Source of the DNA: Buxus sempervirens
Taxonomy: Eukaryota > Streptophyta > Magnoliopsida > Buxales > Buxaceae
Assembly: GCA_947561395.2 (NCBI GenBank)
Contig: OX387182.1
Coordinates: 43,021,949-43,085,948, forward strand
Length of the DNA: 64,000 nt
Direction of reading: 5' to 3'
Shown one piece after another: positions 14,801-24,852 of the stretch (the stretch's first letter is position 1; each line of letters starts with the position of its first letter). The translations under genes were made by a program, and so were the position numbers. The notes below the pieces were generated by a model. The model was given only the letters and a program-made list of their open reading frames with translations, made no database searches and had not been told where the DNA came from.

Positions 14801-16751
14801 GAATACCTGAGCCACTTCAATAATTCTAATCAGAATAATTAGGCAATTTGCTTGATGTTACATATTTTGTGTCCAACTCACACGTTTTCAGTTAAACATG
14901 AATCTATTCAGCTTTGAGACAAGCCAAAAACGACCCTATGCTTCATATAGTTGCTATCAAGTACAAAAAGCAACAACCCAGTGCCTACCATTTTAGCAAG
15001 GAGGGCACTAGAATGTTGATCTCATGCATATAGGTGTGGCCCACACAGGTGCAAGGTAGGAGACTGATATTTATTAAGCGACATCAATATTAATTGTTGT
15101 TCTTTCACGAGAAGTGAAGGACTTGCCAATTCCCTATCAGTTCTTCTATTGGAAAATTATTCTTCAAAATTAGTTTTCCAAGACCTTTGGGCAAACTCCA
15201 TCTTGCATTGCATGCTAGACATCCCAAGCATTATCAAACTGATGTTAAAGACAACATTCAGAGTGTCCTGAAGTGGCCTGCAACTAGGGCGAAGCTATAC
15301 ATTGAGAAGCAGATCAGATACTTCCATAGCGACAAGGAAGATCACACGTAGAAAGCTCGCTCACATGGAGTACTTGGTAAGAAGGAAGGGTATGTTGAAG
15401 CCAACAGGGAGTTGAAAGCCTTCTTCCACTCATTTGGTGGCAGGATTGAATGTTATTTGGAAACCAGTTGACAACGGTGTCAACCTAATAATTGGAATAG
15501 TGTGCTATGCTCTTTTAGCGAGAGTGCTGTTTGCATTTAGTCTCTAGTATCCTTGGGCCGTTACTTAATTCAGTTAATCATTGAAATGCGGAAGGCTGTC
15601 AAAGTTGGAAGATTTGATCATATTTCTTGGGCTCCTGCTTTTGTGCCAAAAGCCATTCAAACTGTAGAAGTTACTATTTTCTTCAGTTAATTCTGTAATT
15701 TTTTTTGTGTTTCAGATGCAATATTTGGGATGTTATTATTGTGATATGTTTTCTTGAAAGCCATGTGAATATGAATTTAGTGGGGGAATCTCTGTGATAT
15801 GAGCCTAAATTTAAGCTATACTAGAGATGTGGAGATTGATGATTACTTAGCAAACTCATGGTTCCTTGTTAATGAATTTCTTGGCAGTGTTTAGATATGA
15901 CATACAACTGATACATCTCTCCACATTCATAATTATGGGATAATGTCTACATATATCATGGTTGTTGATGATGTTGGGCACTAACCCTCACATCTCATCT
16001 GAACAATAGAGTTATTGGTCACCAGAACTATAGAGTTATTAGTGACTGTTGGGTTTCAACCCTCACACCTCACTCTCTCACAAAATGTGTATATCTTTTT
16101 CGTGTATTAAGTCACACGTGACTTTCATCAACAACCATATGCATGCTTTGTTAATTCATAATCCCAAACAATTAGCAAACTAAACAAGTCCGAGAATTAG
16201 CAACTAGCATTAGAAACATATATTTCGTAGTAATAATTATTATTATTTTATTTATATCTTCCGTGTTCAAAGTAAATAATTTATTTTATTATAGGATTAA
16301 CTAATAACAATTATTTAGCAATTAAAAGTAATAAGGAACCCATCCTAGATTATAGGCACCCAATATGTTTTATTAATAAAACTATTTTATTTATCTTATT
16401 CATCTCCTCTAGAAAATTTAAATAATTTATTTTGTTCTGCACTGATCAGTTTCCTAATATGCATAGAATAAACAATGTAGTTATACCCATAAAGCAAATA
16501 ATAAAATATAGCACATTACGCATGAAGGAGATGATGGAAAACTATTTGATATCGTATTCTGGCCCCTATTACTTTAAAACAACAAAAAAGGTTGTGGTTA
16601 GGGGTTAAAATTTAAATTTTAAACTTCCTTTAAACTTTAAGTTCTTGAAATGTCAAATAAACCTGAAACTAGTCTAAATTTACCCACAACTTCTCTTCTC
16701 TATCTTCCGAGAAGACAAAAGTCAACAACCCCACCCCTCTTCTCTTCTCTC

Positions 16752-16822
<71 letters not shown>

Positions 16823-19800
16823 ACCTCATGTTTTCTCTCTCTTCCGAAAACGCAGAACCCTAAACCCTTCTTCTTCCATTGATCTTTCTCTATCTCTCTC
16901 TTATGCATACGACTGAACCTTCCCCAAACCTTTCTCTCCCTTTTCGTCTCCTGTGGCTGTTTCGCACAACGCCTGCTTCTCTTTAATTTATTTTCTTTCA
17001 CCGGAACCTAACAATCAACTCCCTTATTTTCTCTCGTCAATAATCCTCTCGGTATAATTGTAGTTTTTTTAAATCTGTGCATTAATTTGAACTGAACCGC
17101 TGTAATTGTAGTATTATTTTTAAGTCATTAATTATTCCTTCCTCTTAACTTTTTTAGTGACTATTTTCCAATTCATCAAGAAAAAAATTGTATAATGGCA
17201 GGAAGCCACACCTGTTCAGCATATTTCCTTTTGTAATTGTCAACATGCCTGCAGATAGTGATTTTTGTCATTAAAATATCCAAAAAAAAGAAAGAAAGAA
17301 AGAAAGGGCAATGCTGGGAATAATATATTAGTTGAAATATAAAAGGAAGTAAATCTATGAACAAAACAAAATAGGTTTAGGCAATTCCATTTAAGAGTAG
17401 GAAGCTGACCTCATATAAGATAAAGACTCCCAATGGGCTTCTGCCCGCAGCCATGCAGCCGTCTGAGATTAAAAATGAAACATCGCAAGAAGAGAGACTA
17501 AAAAAATTTCAGATTCAATCATTGAAGAAAAAAACAAAAACAAAAAGAAACAATAAGAAAACGAGAGAAGAAGCAGAATGATATGAAAAGGAAGAAGCGA
17601 GGGACAAATTGAGCATGGAGTGAACAAAGGAGAAAGACCGACCCAATATTCCTCATCCAACACAGCTTCACGAGCAACAAATCGGCCAAAGCTTCGCTTT
17701 TGCACTCCACAGAGTTCTTGGTCACTGAGCTGTAATCGGTTAAAAGAGAGTTCTGGCATCCTCGAGTTGTCACTCTTAGACCCTGTTGACTGCTGCACAC
17801 CTTGTGAGCTGTTATTGCAATGGGTTTCCAAGGGTTTCCATCTATGGCAATAAAAGAAAGAAGTCTCCCTGCAAGTAATATGACCCACAGAAACAAGAAG
17901 GAATGAGAAAAACAAGCTAATACTGATGTAGAAAACTTGTCAAAAACCAAACTAGGCGTTATTTTTTTAAGGCAACAGGTTTTATTAATGAAAAGAAAAG
18001 CAAAGAAAAGTATACAAAGTGCACAAGTAAAAATGACACTACTATCCAAACCAAATAACTACATAAGAACACATCAACCAATCAGCTAAGATTAGGTCAT
18101 TTGAATGTGCAGTCTCAACAATAGATCACATTTTAATGCACAAGTGTGTCATTTGAATGTGTAGCGTCAATGATAGATCACATTCTATCGCTTGCCAACT
18201 CACATAAGAAAAGTGCTGTATACAGAGGATTGTCAAGATCCACCCTGAATTCTGTACAAATCCAATAGTGGCATTCTACTGTACCAGAGTCGTCAACTCA
18301 TCTTTTCCTCCAATTTTTAGTATATCCGGCCAAGTTTTGGATGACGAAAGCACTATACACATGTTTTCTAAAACATACCACCAACCTTTTCCTCCAAGAT
18401 CCTCTAGTAAAATCACCATGCCCTTTTTGCGATTATTGCTGCAAATATCCTTAAAAATTGTCCCCTGAAGTTTCCCCCTTCTTCTAGTAGTAAGGAATGG
18501 CCCTTTGGAAAGAGCCTATCAAACTTCTCTGCCTGTCGATACTCCTGTTCCTTAACCATTGAATGGCTTCATCTTTTAACACCAACCAGTTGGATGTCCT
18601 TCCAGACCTTCCGTTGAATCCTTCAAATGTAATGGTGTTCCTTAAGACTTGAATCATCCTTCATATCGCAGACATCATAGTATAAGAAAGGTAAAAATCA
18701 AAACACTCAAATGACAACGATGCTCATACGCTTGGAGTTCTCAAACTCACAGAAGTAGAAGTTAGGATTTCGCATTCACTGGAGAAGATGTTTGCTACTC
18801 TTGACAGCAAATTCCGTACTTAGAAGATGTGGTCAATGGAAAATGCAAATGGATGTGAAATATGCTCAAATATGGTGAGAGTATTATTTTTTCCTGTCCC
18901 AAAAAAAAGGGTGTTTTCAACGGATATATGCGACTGCATGGCTTGCCAGAAACTGGTGTCTGAGACACGATACTGATCCTGATTACTATCAGGAATACTA
19001 AAGCAGTACACTGATTCTGATGGCTTCAGAGAAGACATTTGGAGGAGAAAGGGAAGAGGGAGAAGTAATTCTATTGTGCTCCAGAAATAATCGGAGAAGT
19101 TTCTAGGTTCAGACGTTTTTTTTTTCAAAAACGCAGCAAACAGGCCCTTAATCACTCCATCAACAGAATTCTTTAGGATAAAAAGAAAGGATGAACCGAT
19201 AGTCCCAAAAATGTGATAGGAATAAACCAATCTATACCTATGTAGATCAATCTAAACTCACCAAGAGTTCCCAGATCTTGGGATTCGAAGAATCAAGAGA
19301 AAATAAGTAAAACAAACAAATATGAAAGACAAAGTAAAGCAAAGAAGAAGAACACAGAAATTACGTGGTTTGGCGATCTTGCCTACGTCCACGGAGCGCA
19401 CCAGAAATCCACTAAAAAACTTGAAGTTTTACAGTCTAAGAAAACCTTATTAAAACCTAAATCTAAAACTGAAAACTGCATATTTATAATAGGACTTGAC
19501 GGGCCAGGTATAGAAAATGGACCCGGGTCGGGGGCTCTACCCCTGAACCCCCACAAGCTGCCAGCACAGCTTGACCTGCCGCAGGAGTGCTGCCCCCGTG
19601 CCCCTCGCGAGCTGACAGCGCAGCTCAACCCGCAGTTCGCCCCACTCGCAAACTAGCTCAAGCTCCAAAATCCCAACAAAATGGACATTAAATTGGATTA
19701 TTTTGGTGAAATTCAACTCACAACCAATTGTTACTAGAGTCAATATAATCGTAGTCCAATCACTTACATTTGCCCCAAATTCCCCCTTGAGAAAGAAAAG

Positions 19801-20151
19801 ATTTGTCTTATTCTATATTCAAATATAAAACCTAAATCTACTCGATGATTCCCATTGAATGCACAAATAAGAAGAAGTTTCTCATCATCAAAGTGTTCCA
19901 ATCATCTTACTGCCACAAAAGGAAATTTAAACTATAAGCAATTTCAGCTTCAACAGAAGAAAATTTAGCATGTTTAGTTCATCGTGCACAAACAGATGAA
20001 GAAGATAAAACTTGAATATTTCTTACCTGAAGGAAGAAGAAGCCTTAATTGCGCAAACGACAGATCTTTGGCTAGTCCCCATGGCAAGTGCCGGAGTTAT
20101 AGGCAGTAACCGAACCCGAAACAGAGGGACAAAGGTCCCATTAAGCTCCAT
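5881..20151 (-). CDS. GCN5-related (GNAT) N-acetyltransferase, plastid type, nine exons
   Basis: Predicted acetyl-CoA-dependent N-acetyltransferase of 305 residues. Coding exons in transcript order are 20027-20151, 17643-17868, 17410-17462, 17212-17248, 14187-14258, 11528-11632, 9170-9326, 8973-9049 and 5881-5946. All have GT-AG borders, phases match at every junction, and they sum to 918 bases including TGA at 5881-5883. The start is the first in-frame ATG (20151); a second in-frame ATG lies 24 codons later, and the N-terminus is basic/hydrophobic like a transit peptide. Residues 118-171 carry the EAHWE/YKRKYAEQEFYALKRRC block typical of plastid GNATs. Residues 228-244 carry the core strand YIANLSVSKFA followed by RRQGVA, the acetyl-CoA pyrophosphate-binding motif (Q/RxxGxG/A). 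NADNVRAQELYKKTGFE (268-284) is the C-terminal GNAT motif. The family includes plastid enzymes that acetylate lysines and N-termini; the exact orthologue is not decided. Confidence 0.86.
5947..8972 (-). other. Intron 8 of the GNAT gene, with a possible hAT-like relic at about 7590-8530
   Basis: This 3.0-kb intron has no coding signal. Near 7590-7690 and again at 8430-8530 there are inverted clusters of cctaggcg/ccacctag-like motifs, resembling the subterminal arrays of some plant hAT elements. No TSD could be defined. Confidence 0.3.
9327..11527 (-). other. Intron 6 of the GNAT gene, probable retroelement debris
   Basis: The intron contains a stretch at about 10100-10950 with LTR-like character: a TGTTGGAAATG start at about 10102, a CCAAAGCC-rich block, and a TATA-like tatatatact near 10783. 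Boundaries and TSD could not be assigned. A (GA)n run lies at 11126-11140. No coding remnant was recognised. Confidence 0.25.
12480..14120 (+). pseudogene. Ty3/gypsy relic (LTR-like part plus integrase fragment) in GNAT intron 5
   Basis: From about 13600 the plus strand encodes broken integrase. LHPGGNNMDQDLRK (about 13617-13658) is the zinc-finger half. After a frame change, WWKNMKRDIADF (from about 13660) leads into QRPAGLL and a W-K-W...TMDFISGL segment that marks the start of the catalytic core, closed by TGA at about 13838. Further pieces include NGVPLSTVSDRHPRFTARFW (from about 13964). The second zinc-finger Cys is replaced (CSISQ instead of CxxCQ), and frameshifts and stops abound. The region 12480-13440 upstream looks like an LTR/leader. 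The relic is antisense to the host gene. Confidence 0.7.
14561..14768 (+). repeat. Tandem duplication, two units of about 105 bp
   Basis: Both units contain cctatgc.g.acagcctaa, gctgtgt.aaaagaagaga, acaagcaca.ca and ttaagac.tgaggaat. The second unit starts near 14667. A third partial match (gcctaatgctgg...) follows at about 14770. Confidence 0.65.
15953..16146. repeat. Small inverted repeat (foldback-like)
   Basis: The arm atggttgttgatga near 15958-15971 is the reverse complement of tcatcaacaaccat near 16126-16139. Inside, gttggg..ctaaccctcacatctca and its near-copy at about 16048 form a direct duplication. It resembles a small MITE; no TSD was established. Confidence 0.4.
16755..16818 (+). 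repeat. (CT)n microsatellite
   Basis: About 30 consecutive CT units lie within a wider pyrimidine-rich stretch (16735-17040). The long open frames read on either strand here are products of the repeat and are not counted as genes. Confidence 0.95.
17960..19208 (-). mobile_element. Possible degenerate non-LTR (LINE-like) or other coding remnant in GNAT intron 1
   Basis: On the minus strand the stretch ends in aataaaacctgttgcc followed by A7 (17960 region), as a LINE 3' end would. Upstream (about 18340-18660 and 18820-19208) are open coding-like segments broken by stops. A short duplication (gtcatttgaatgtg..., 18096 and 18148) lies inside. No reverse-transcriptase motif is visible, so the assignment is tentative. 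Confidence 0.3.
19214..19678. mobile_element. Solo LTR in GNAT intron 1 (TSD AAATG)
   Basis: The 465-bp segment starts TGATAGG, ends CCCAACA and is flanked by perfect 5-bp duplications AAATG (19209-19213 and 19679-19683). It contains ttacgtggtttggcgatc and gcctacgtccacggagcg, a motif I know from LTRs of plant copia-type elements. Its GC-rich 3' half differs sharply from the AT-rich intron. No internal retroelement coding sequence is present. Confidence 0.62.
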
Positions 20152-20590
20152 TCTTTCCTAACTTGAATTTCGCGTCTCAATATCATAACCCCTTCTGTCT
20201 AAACAACCTCTTCCATCTTTCCACCAAATTCGAATAACAAAACAAAGAAATCTAAGTAGGATAACCAATAATCAAGCAGAGAAGCCCGGAAATATCGTAA
20301 AATAAGAAAATATGAGAACGATTAGACGTAATCAGACAATTCTCGCTTCTCAGTAGAGATATGAATCGATCGAACCCCTAATAAGAGAAGAAAAACGTCC
20401 CTGCAACTGTTCATACCATTTATGAAGTCCACACGAAGAGCCAAACGAAAACAGCTTTAAGAATAGAGATAACCCTAATTAAGAAGAGGGGAACGAAACA
20501 GACTAGAATCGGGAGATCCCTCTCGGTTGCAGAGGAAGAAAACGTCTTTGTATATAATCCAAAAACAGATCAAAGCGACGGAGCTTTCGA

Positions 20591-20600
20591 TTATTTATAG
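20591..20600 (-). promoter_or_regulatory. TATA box of the GNAT gene
   Basis: CTATAAATAA on the minus strand lies about 440 bp upstream of the ATG, predicting a transcription start near 20560 and a leader of about 410 nt. GCGGGAAA (20652-20659), matching the E2F consensus, lies about 50 bp further upstream. Both are motif matches only. Confidence 0.5.
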
Positions 20601-20732
20601 GTTGTTCTGGTACTCGCTGGATGATAGCCGCCAGGTCCTTGTCTTGGTACGGCGGGAAACGCTATGATTGTTTCTTTTTACCTCTTTTTTCTTTTTAACT
20701 TGTGTTTTTGTTTTTCTCTGGGCAAGTGAATA

Positions 20733-20960
20733 GTGATGGCAATGGTTCGGTTAAAACCGATAAACCAAGGCGAACCAAACCTATTACAATAGGTTTTGGA
20801 TTCTCTTTAAATGGTTTTGGTTTGATGTTTGCTCATGCTACATGAAAACTGAATCGGTTTCAATTTTAAGGCCGAACCAAACTGATCCAAACCGATTTGA
20901 CATATACATATGCTTTAAGTTAGATCACCAACTAATGATTGTTCGGTACGGATAAACCAA
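20733..20960. mobile_element. Truncated hAT-like repeat, same family as 2541
   Basis: The start tagtgatggcaatggttcgg plus aaccgataaacc closely resembles the segment starting at 2541 (tagggatggcagtggtttgg...). A subterminal cluster of aaccgaacc-like motifs follows. The other end was not found. It lies just upstream of the GNAT promoter. Confidence 0.4.
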
Positions 20961-22136
20961 CTTTAAAATCTGATCCAAACACCTTTTTGAGAATCTACAA
21001 TCAAATTTTATAAGAATCTATAATTTCAAATTCCCAGAAAAATGCACCTTGTTGTATGCAGCCTCATGTTGGTTCACATCATTAAATATGCTTCATAGTG
21101 TGATGCCCATAATTTTGGTCTAGACAACCATAGCTTTATTGATAAGCATCAAAATATTAAGATGACTCAGGACTGTCCATGGAAAGGCCAAAGCAGGAGG
21201 TTCACATTTCTTTAAAATGGCTAATATATCCCACATTGATAATTCCATATTCATAATCCAATGTAAATTCTTTGTGTGTAGCTATAGTTCAATCATATTG
21301 TTCTTAGTCTCATATTCACAATTGTGAAAAAACCTATCAAAAAGTGACTTTTATCATCTCAGCCACGCCTCGAGTCTTTATTATAACAAATAACTTACAT
21401 ATATAGCCAAGCAAATTTAGTATAAAGTTTGATTATTTACTCTTCTGTCCTACTTTTAGTTTTCTTATGTGTCATCACTAGTACATTAAAACATATAATT
21501 TAATACCACTAGCCATTTGCATGACCTAATAAAGATCTTTTGCTCATTAAATTGCAAATTACTAAATATGCAACTATGCAGTTGATATTTTGCAATATTC
21601 AAGGAATGAAATTTGTAACAATTATATCCCAAGGTTGCAGGTGATCATAAATAATGGAATGTTCATGCAGTAATTACCAAATCACCTACTTTCCAAAAAC
21701 ACATCCCCCCCCCCCCCCCCCCCCCCCCCCAACAAAATCTCCTAACTCCAAATTCTCCTTTAAACCTAGGCAATTGAAAACAAATATTGTTCTTTTTTCG
21801 GTCTATACTCCATCCTTGTGATATAAAAGAGTGGCAGTGACAACCATTTATAAATAAGTAATACACATAGAATTACACATACATACGTATACATAGAGAT
21901 CAAATAATATACTCCCCATGGTATAAGTAGGATAAGAAAATTTCCACTTTTGTCATTTTTGGTTGTTTCTCAAAAGTAAATATCATTTCACATGAAAAAG
22001 GAAATTTTGATCTTTATTGGGTTTGATTACCAATGTAATAAATAACTTTTAGGGCAATAAGAAAGGGCAATGTGGTTAATCTAATGTAGCAATCAAGGAG
22101 ATAGCAGCCCCCCTCCCCTCTTTCCCTAAACCCATG
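20961..22136. other. Intergenic sequence with a C26 homopolymer
   Basis: No gene is visible. 21705-21730 is an uninterrupted run of 26 cytosines on the plus strand, and the remainder is AT-rich. Confidence 0.6.
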
Positions 22137-22427
22137 GGTGGTTGTAGGTAGGGGTGCAACTCGGTTCGGTTTGGTCCGAGTTGATGCCAACCCAAGACCA
22201 AATCGACATTACATATAGTAACCCAAATCCGAATCGAACCGAATTAAAAACCGAAAACCTAAAACCGAAAATCGAACCGATATTAAATAAAATAACCGAA
22301 ACCCAAACCGAACTGAACCGACTTACATGAGATCAGTTCGGTTCGGTTCCGATCAGGTAATACCAGACCTATTTTCCATTATAAGGTGCTGATTTTTCAT
22401 CTCCAAATCCTATTTGGACCCAAAAAA

Positions 22428-22505
22428 TCCTTAAAATAACTACAATCCAGTTGATACACAAAAAAAATCCTTACATAACTACAATCCAGTTGATACACAA
22501 AAAAA
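22428..22505 (+). repeat. Short tandem duplication inside the hAT element
   Basis: Two copies of about 37 bp share ataactacaatccagttgat followed by acaca and A7-8. Confidence 0.7.
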
Positions 22506-23729
22506 AACCCAATCTCACTGAAATTAGAGACCAAAAAACCAAAATAACACATAAACATTCTCCAGAACCGATTGCTCCCATGAAATCTGTGAAGACAATT
22601 AGTGCACCAATGCACAGTGCACACACCACCAAAGGCAGCAGCTTGAATATACAATACCTGTAAAGGAAATTCAGACGTGTTTTATCACCCAAATTATTTA
22701 GCTATAGAAAGGGATAATAAGAATATGCAATTAAATATTCAATTGATCCAGTATGCCTATATAGAGGAAATTGAAAGCCAATTAATGAAACGTGTACTGC
22801 CACGCTTACACCAAAATCAGAACTTGCATTGTTGAACTTAAATTTGTGCTGCCAAGCTTACATGATAATTTTCACTTTTCATAAGCATCACATACCCACA
22901 ATATCCATTATACAGTTCTTTACTACAAAGCAACAATTACAATGATAAACCAGGGACAATTACAGGAGAGAGTTTGTTTTGTCTCAAAAGCTTGTCCATG
23001 GACCAGTTCAAGAGAACCAAACAGCTCCTATTATATAACAGTAACTCTGCCTCACAGGAAAAAGGGTGGAAAATAGCTTCAAATAAACCAGTGTTTTCAG
23101 CAATCCCAATTTATAATGACAGCATATCATATTGTAATGTGCCAATCCCCAATTAGTTGAAGTCAGACAAAAGGTTACTGATTATAATGCTTAGTGTGCT
23201 CCATGGAGCAACAAATAATGAGAATAAACTCAATAGATTACACTACACAGTAAATTAGTCTCTTATAACAGAAAATATAAGGATTTCTAGATCATAAAAA
23301 TAATCACATGGATTTTAGAAGTTGTCATGATACTAATCATATTATTGAAAGCATATAGTGGAGCAAAATAATCTTATTTTCAAGGACATGAAGTTAAACT
23401 TAACAGATCCTTCAAATAATGTCATCAATTGTAATGTTGTCATGGTGGGTCTGCAAGAGATGAGAATGTAAGAGTTTGAGTTGTAGGATATGGAGGGGCC
23501 ATCATCAACAATCATTTCATGGATGATGACCGATGTTCATTGCTCTTAGAGACTACATCTTTTTGGTTCATTAATTACTGGGCAAAGACAAACATCTTGT
23601 TCTACAATTTGCGTAGAACTAGCAAAATTGTAGCAGACAAGAGACACAAAGAAAGGGGTGAGAATAGTCGAGATTTTTGTAAGGTTCCTACAGATGAGAT
23701 GTTGAACCCTCCATTTTCCTCCAATAACT

Positions 23730-24015
23730 TAGGTGGCTATTTTGTCCAAAAAATAAACTGAAATAGAACATCATCTAGATATCTACTTTCTGATTAAAAA
23801 GACAAAAAGGGGAAAAGGGGAATAAAGGCCACAACAATGCCCAAAAAGCAACAATCAACAGTAGTAACTTTATCCCAACTCCCAAGTAGTTGGTTTTGAA
23901 AACTATTACCTACAACCAGTATAATGAAGAGAAGAACTAAAAACAGGGAAAAGAGCACACAAACAAATTATTGGCACAATATGCACAGACTGCTGAGCAG
24001 CTCTATGTTATTAAA
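23730..24015 (+). repeat. Copy 1 of an internal direct duplication in the hAT element
   Basis: This copy pairs with 24079-24350. Shared landmarks are taggtgg.tattttgt near the start, gcaacaatcaacagta, and gagcagctctatgtta at the end. By eye the copies are about 80% similar. There is no coding meaning; it is probably an old tandem duplication in the element's non-coding arm. Confidence 0.7.
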
Positions 24016-24078
24016 AAATGTCATTAGAGAGAATTGAAAATCTTAACATCCTTACAAACAATCTATATTTAAATTACG

Positions 24079-24350
24079 TAGGTGGATATTTTGTTTTCAA
24101 AATTTGAAACAGAACGATCATATAATTCGCTACTTTCTACCATTAAGAAAAGGAAAAGAAAAGAAGTAAAAGCCACAATAATGCCCAACAAGCAGCAATC
24201 AACAGTAATAAGTTTATCCCAAGTGGCTGGGTTTGGAAAACTATTACCAACAAACAGGTTCATGAAGAGAAAAGCTAAAAGTGTGGGAAAAAATAACAAA
24301 TATTTGGTGCAATATTCATATTAGAAAGATGAGCAGCTCTATGTTAATTA
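24079..24350 (+). repeat. Copy 2 of an internal direct duplication in the hAT element
   Basis: This is the partner of 23730-24015, separated from it by 63 bp. Confidence 0.7.
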
Positions 24351-24852
24351 AAAGCATAGATGTACATGAAGAATATGAAACTCATTCAATTCCAAAATAC
24401 TAAACCAACTAATATTGCAGAAAGCAACATAAAGATGTATTAAGAGTCTCAAAACCAGGATCATGATGATCCAATAAAAAATGCATGATTGTCTATTAGA
24501 CGTTAGAACACCCACAGGAGGAGAAAGTAATATGATAATATGAAGGGTTGCACTATAGAACCTTTGGCTTAGATGGCAAGGTTTTGATGTAAGAAATGTA
24601 ATAACTCAATCAGACAATTAGTTATTGAAGGGTTTCAACAATATTTTCTACACCTGAAAAGTTATTATAAGAGAAACAAATCGAAAGTATTAACGTAAAT
24701 AGTAATAAACAAATACCTAAAATAGACTAGAATCTTAAAAATCTATTTACCTCAAGTACACAGTGTCACAACCACGGATCACATAATAGTATCCTAAAGA
24801 GATCCAGCAGCAATGCCAGGTTCGTCGGTTATGACTACAAATTTTAAAAAAG

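Larger units (their letters stand above)
14259..17211 (-). other. Intron 4 of the GNAT gene, repeat-rich
   Basis: This 2.95-kb intron holds a two-copy tandem duplication (14561-14768), a block at 15150-15700 with coding-like but unrecognised stretches, a small inverted repeat (15953-16146), and a 5'-UTR-like pyrimidine-rich stretch at 16650-17040. Confidence 0.5.

Noticed and set aside
16650..17001. Overlapping open frames on both strands (Ser-Leu or Arg-Glu repeats)
   Set aside because: They are produced by the (CT)n microsatellite and show no other protein character.
19383..19743. GC-rich minus-strand ORFs as a host gene
   Set aside because: They lie mostly inside the solo LTR bounded by AAATG duplications and lack any recognisable domain.
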